Shown here piece by piece: positions 6,313 to 6,424 of a DNA stretch of 6,424 bases (positions are counted from its first letter, which is position 1; each line of letters starts with the position of its first letter). A program made the translations under genes and the position numbers. The stretch spans positions 25,085-31,508 of the forward strand of contig NZNR01000041.1 of the NCBI GenBank assembly GCA_002694955.1, read 5' to 3'. Below the pieces are notes generated by a model. That model did not search any database. It had not been told where the DNA came from and was given only the letters and a program-made list of their open reading frames with translations. The DNA is from Planctomycetaceae bacterium (GTDB taxonomy: Bacteria; Planctomycetota; Planctomycetia; Pirellulales; UBA1268).

Positions 6313-6365
6313 ATCTTGTTCGTCCTTTCCAAGAATCATCTTTCTTCTCTTTTTTCGACAACTTC
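6313..6365 (+). other. nuoL-nuoM intergenic gap with pyrimidine tract
   Basis: This 53-base gap is strongly pyrimidine-rich, with an uninterrupted 18-base C/T run at 6339-6356 that ends nine bases before the nuoM ATG. No purine-rich ribosome site is seen. The T-rich part is not preceded by an obvious GC-rich hairpin, so it does not look like an intrinsic terminator. Confidence 0.5.
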
Positions 6366-6424
6366 ATGAACATTCTCTCCCCATCAACACACCTGCTACT
6401 GGTCATTCTCATGCCTCTTGTAGG
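6366..6424 (+). CDS. nuoM: Probable NADH-quinone oxidoreductase subunit M, N-terminus only (runs off window)
   Basis: Only the first 19 codons and two bases are present. They encode MNILSPSTHLLLVILMPLVG, a short polar start followed by a hydrophobic segment ending in MPLVG, like the first helix of NuoM proteins (LLxxLxFxPLxG). Position directly after nuoL, where nuoM is expected, is the main support. The frame is open upstream to about the nuoL stop, but no other ATG, GTG or TTG lies in frame, so ATG 6366 is the likely start. No Shine-Dalgarno sequence precedes it; an 18-base pyrimidine run does. The fragment alone cannot prove identity; another antiporter-like subunit such as NuoN would be the main alternative. 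Confidence 0.75.
   Translation, partial: MNILSPSTHLLLVILMPLV

Noticed and set aside
6339..6356. T-rich run after nuoL as an intrinsic terminator
   Set aside because: No GC-rich hairpin precedes it, and a nuoM-like start follows nine bases later in the expected gene order.
1..6424. A novel defence, mobile or biosynthetic system
   Set aside because: Every substantial frame is accounted for by nuoG-M. There are no repeats, transposase, phage or toxin-like genes, and composition looks uniform.

Overview
The window is a contiguous piece of a bacterial respiratory complex I (NADH:quinone oxidoreductase, nuo) operon. All genes are on the + strand, in the canonical order nuoG(3' end)-nuoH-nuoI-nuoJ-nuoK-nuoL-nuoM(5' end). 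Both edge genes are cut by the window. There is no non-coding stretch longer than about 55 bases. I see no tRNA, rRNA, mobile element, CRISPR array, promoter or terminator.

The likely source is a bacterium of the Planctomycetota or a close PVC-type lineage. This is inference from protein style, not a database match. NuoH carries KEDF.P..VDKVL and [22 protein letters not shown], NuoK carries RRNLIVMFLSAELMLQG and SRYHG, NuoG has a very short C-terminal half, and NuoJ is long. Several start codons lack a Shine-Dalgarno sequence, which is common in that phylum. Base composition looks roughly balanced (not computed) and uniform along the window, with no sign of recent transfer.

Layout: positions 1-876 hold the C-terminal part of NuoG (peripheral-arm Fe-S subunit). 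928-2229 is NuoH (quinone-site membrane subunit). 2226-2759 is NuoI (two 4Fe-4S clusters). 2756-3583 is NuoJ, 3580-4044 NuoK and 4075-6312 NuoL (proton-path and antiporter-like membrane subunits). From 6366 to the window end is the start of NuoM. H/I, I/J and J/K overlap by four bases (ATGA or GTGA), which points to translational coupling. G/H, K/L and L/M are separated by 30-53 bases.

How the genes work together: electrons from NADH pass through the Fe-S clusters of NuoG and NuoI to quinone at the NuoH interface. The energy drives proton pumping through the NuoH-J-K-L-M-N membrane arm. The conserved pumping residues visible in NuoK (E46, E82) and NuoL (E179, K278, K394, K450) are intact, so the complex is probably functional.

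I do not see a previously undescribed system here. The points worth a second look are lineage-type elaborations of a standard complex: a histidine-rich loop in NuoL, extra membrane segments at the NuoJ N-terminus, extended tails on NuoK and NuoH, and a minimal NuoG C-terminal half. At the nucleotide level there is a perfect 12-bp hairpin inside nuoL, and start sites divide into two kinds (Shine-Dalgarno versus pyrimidine tract).
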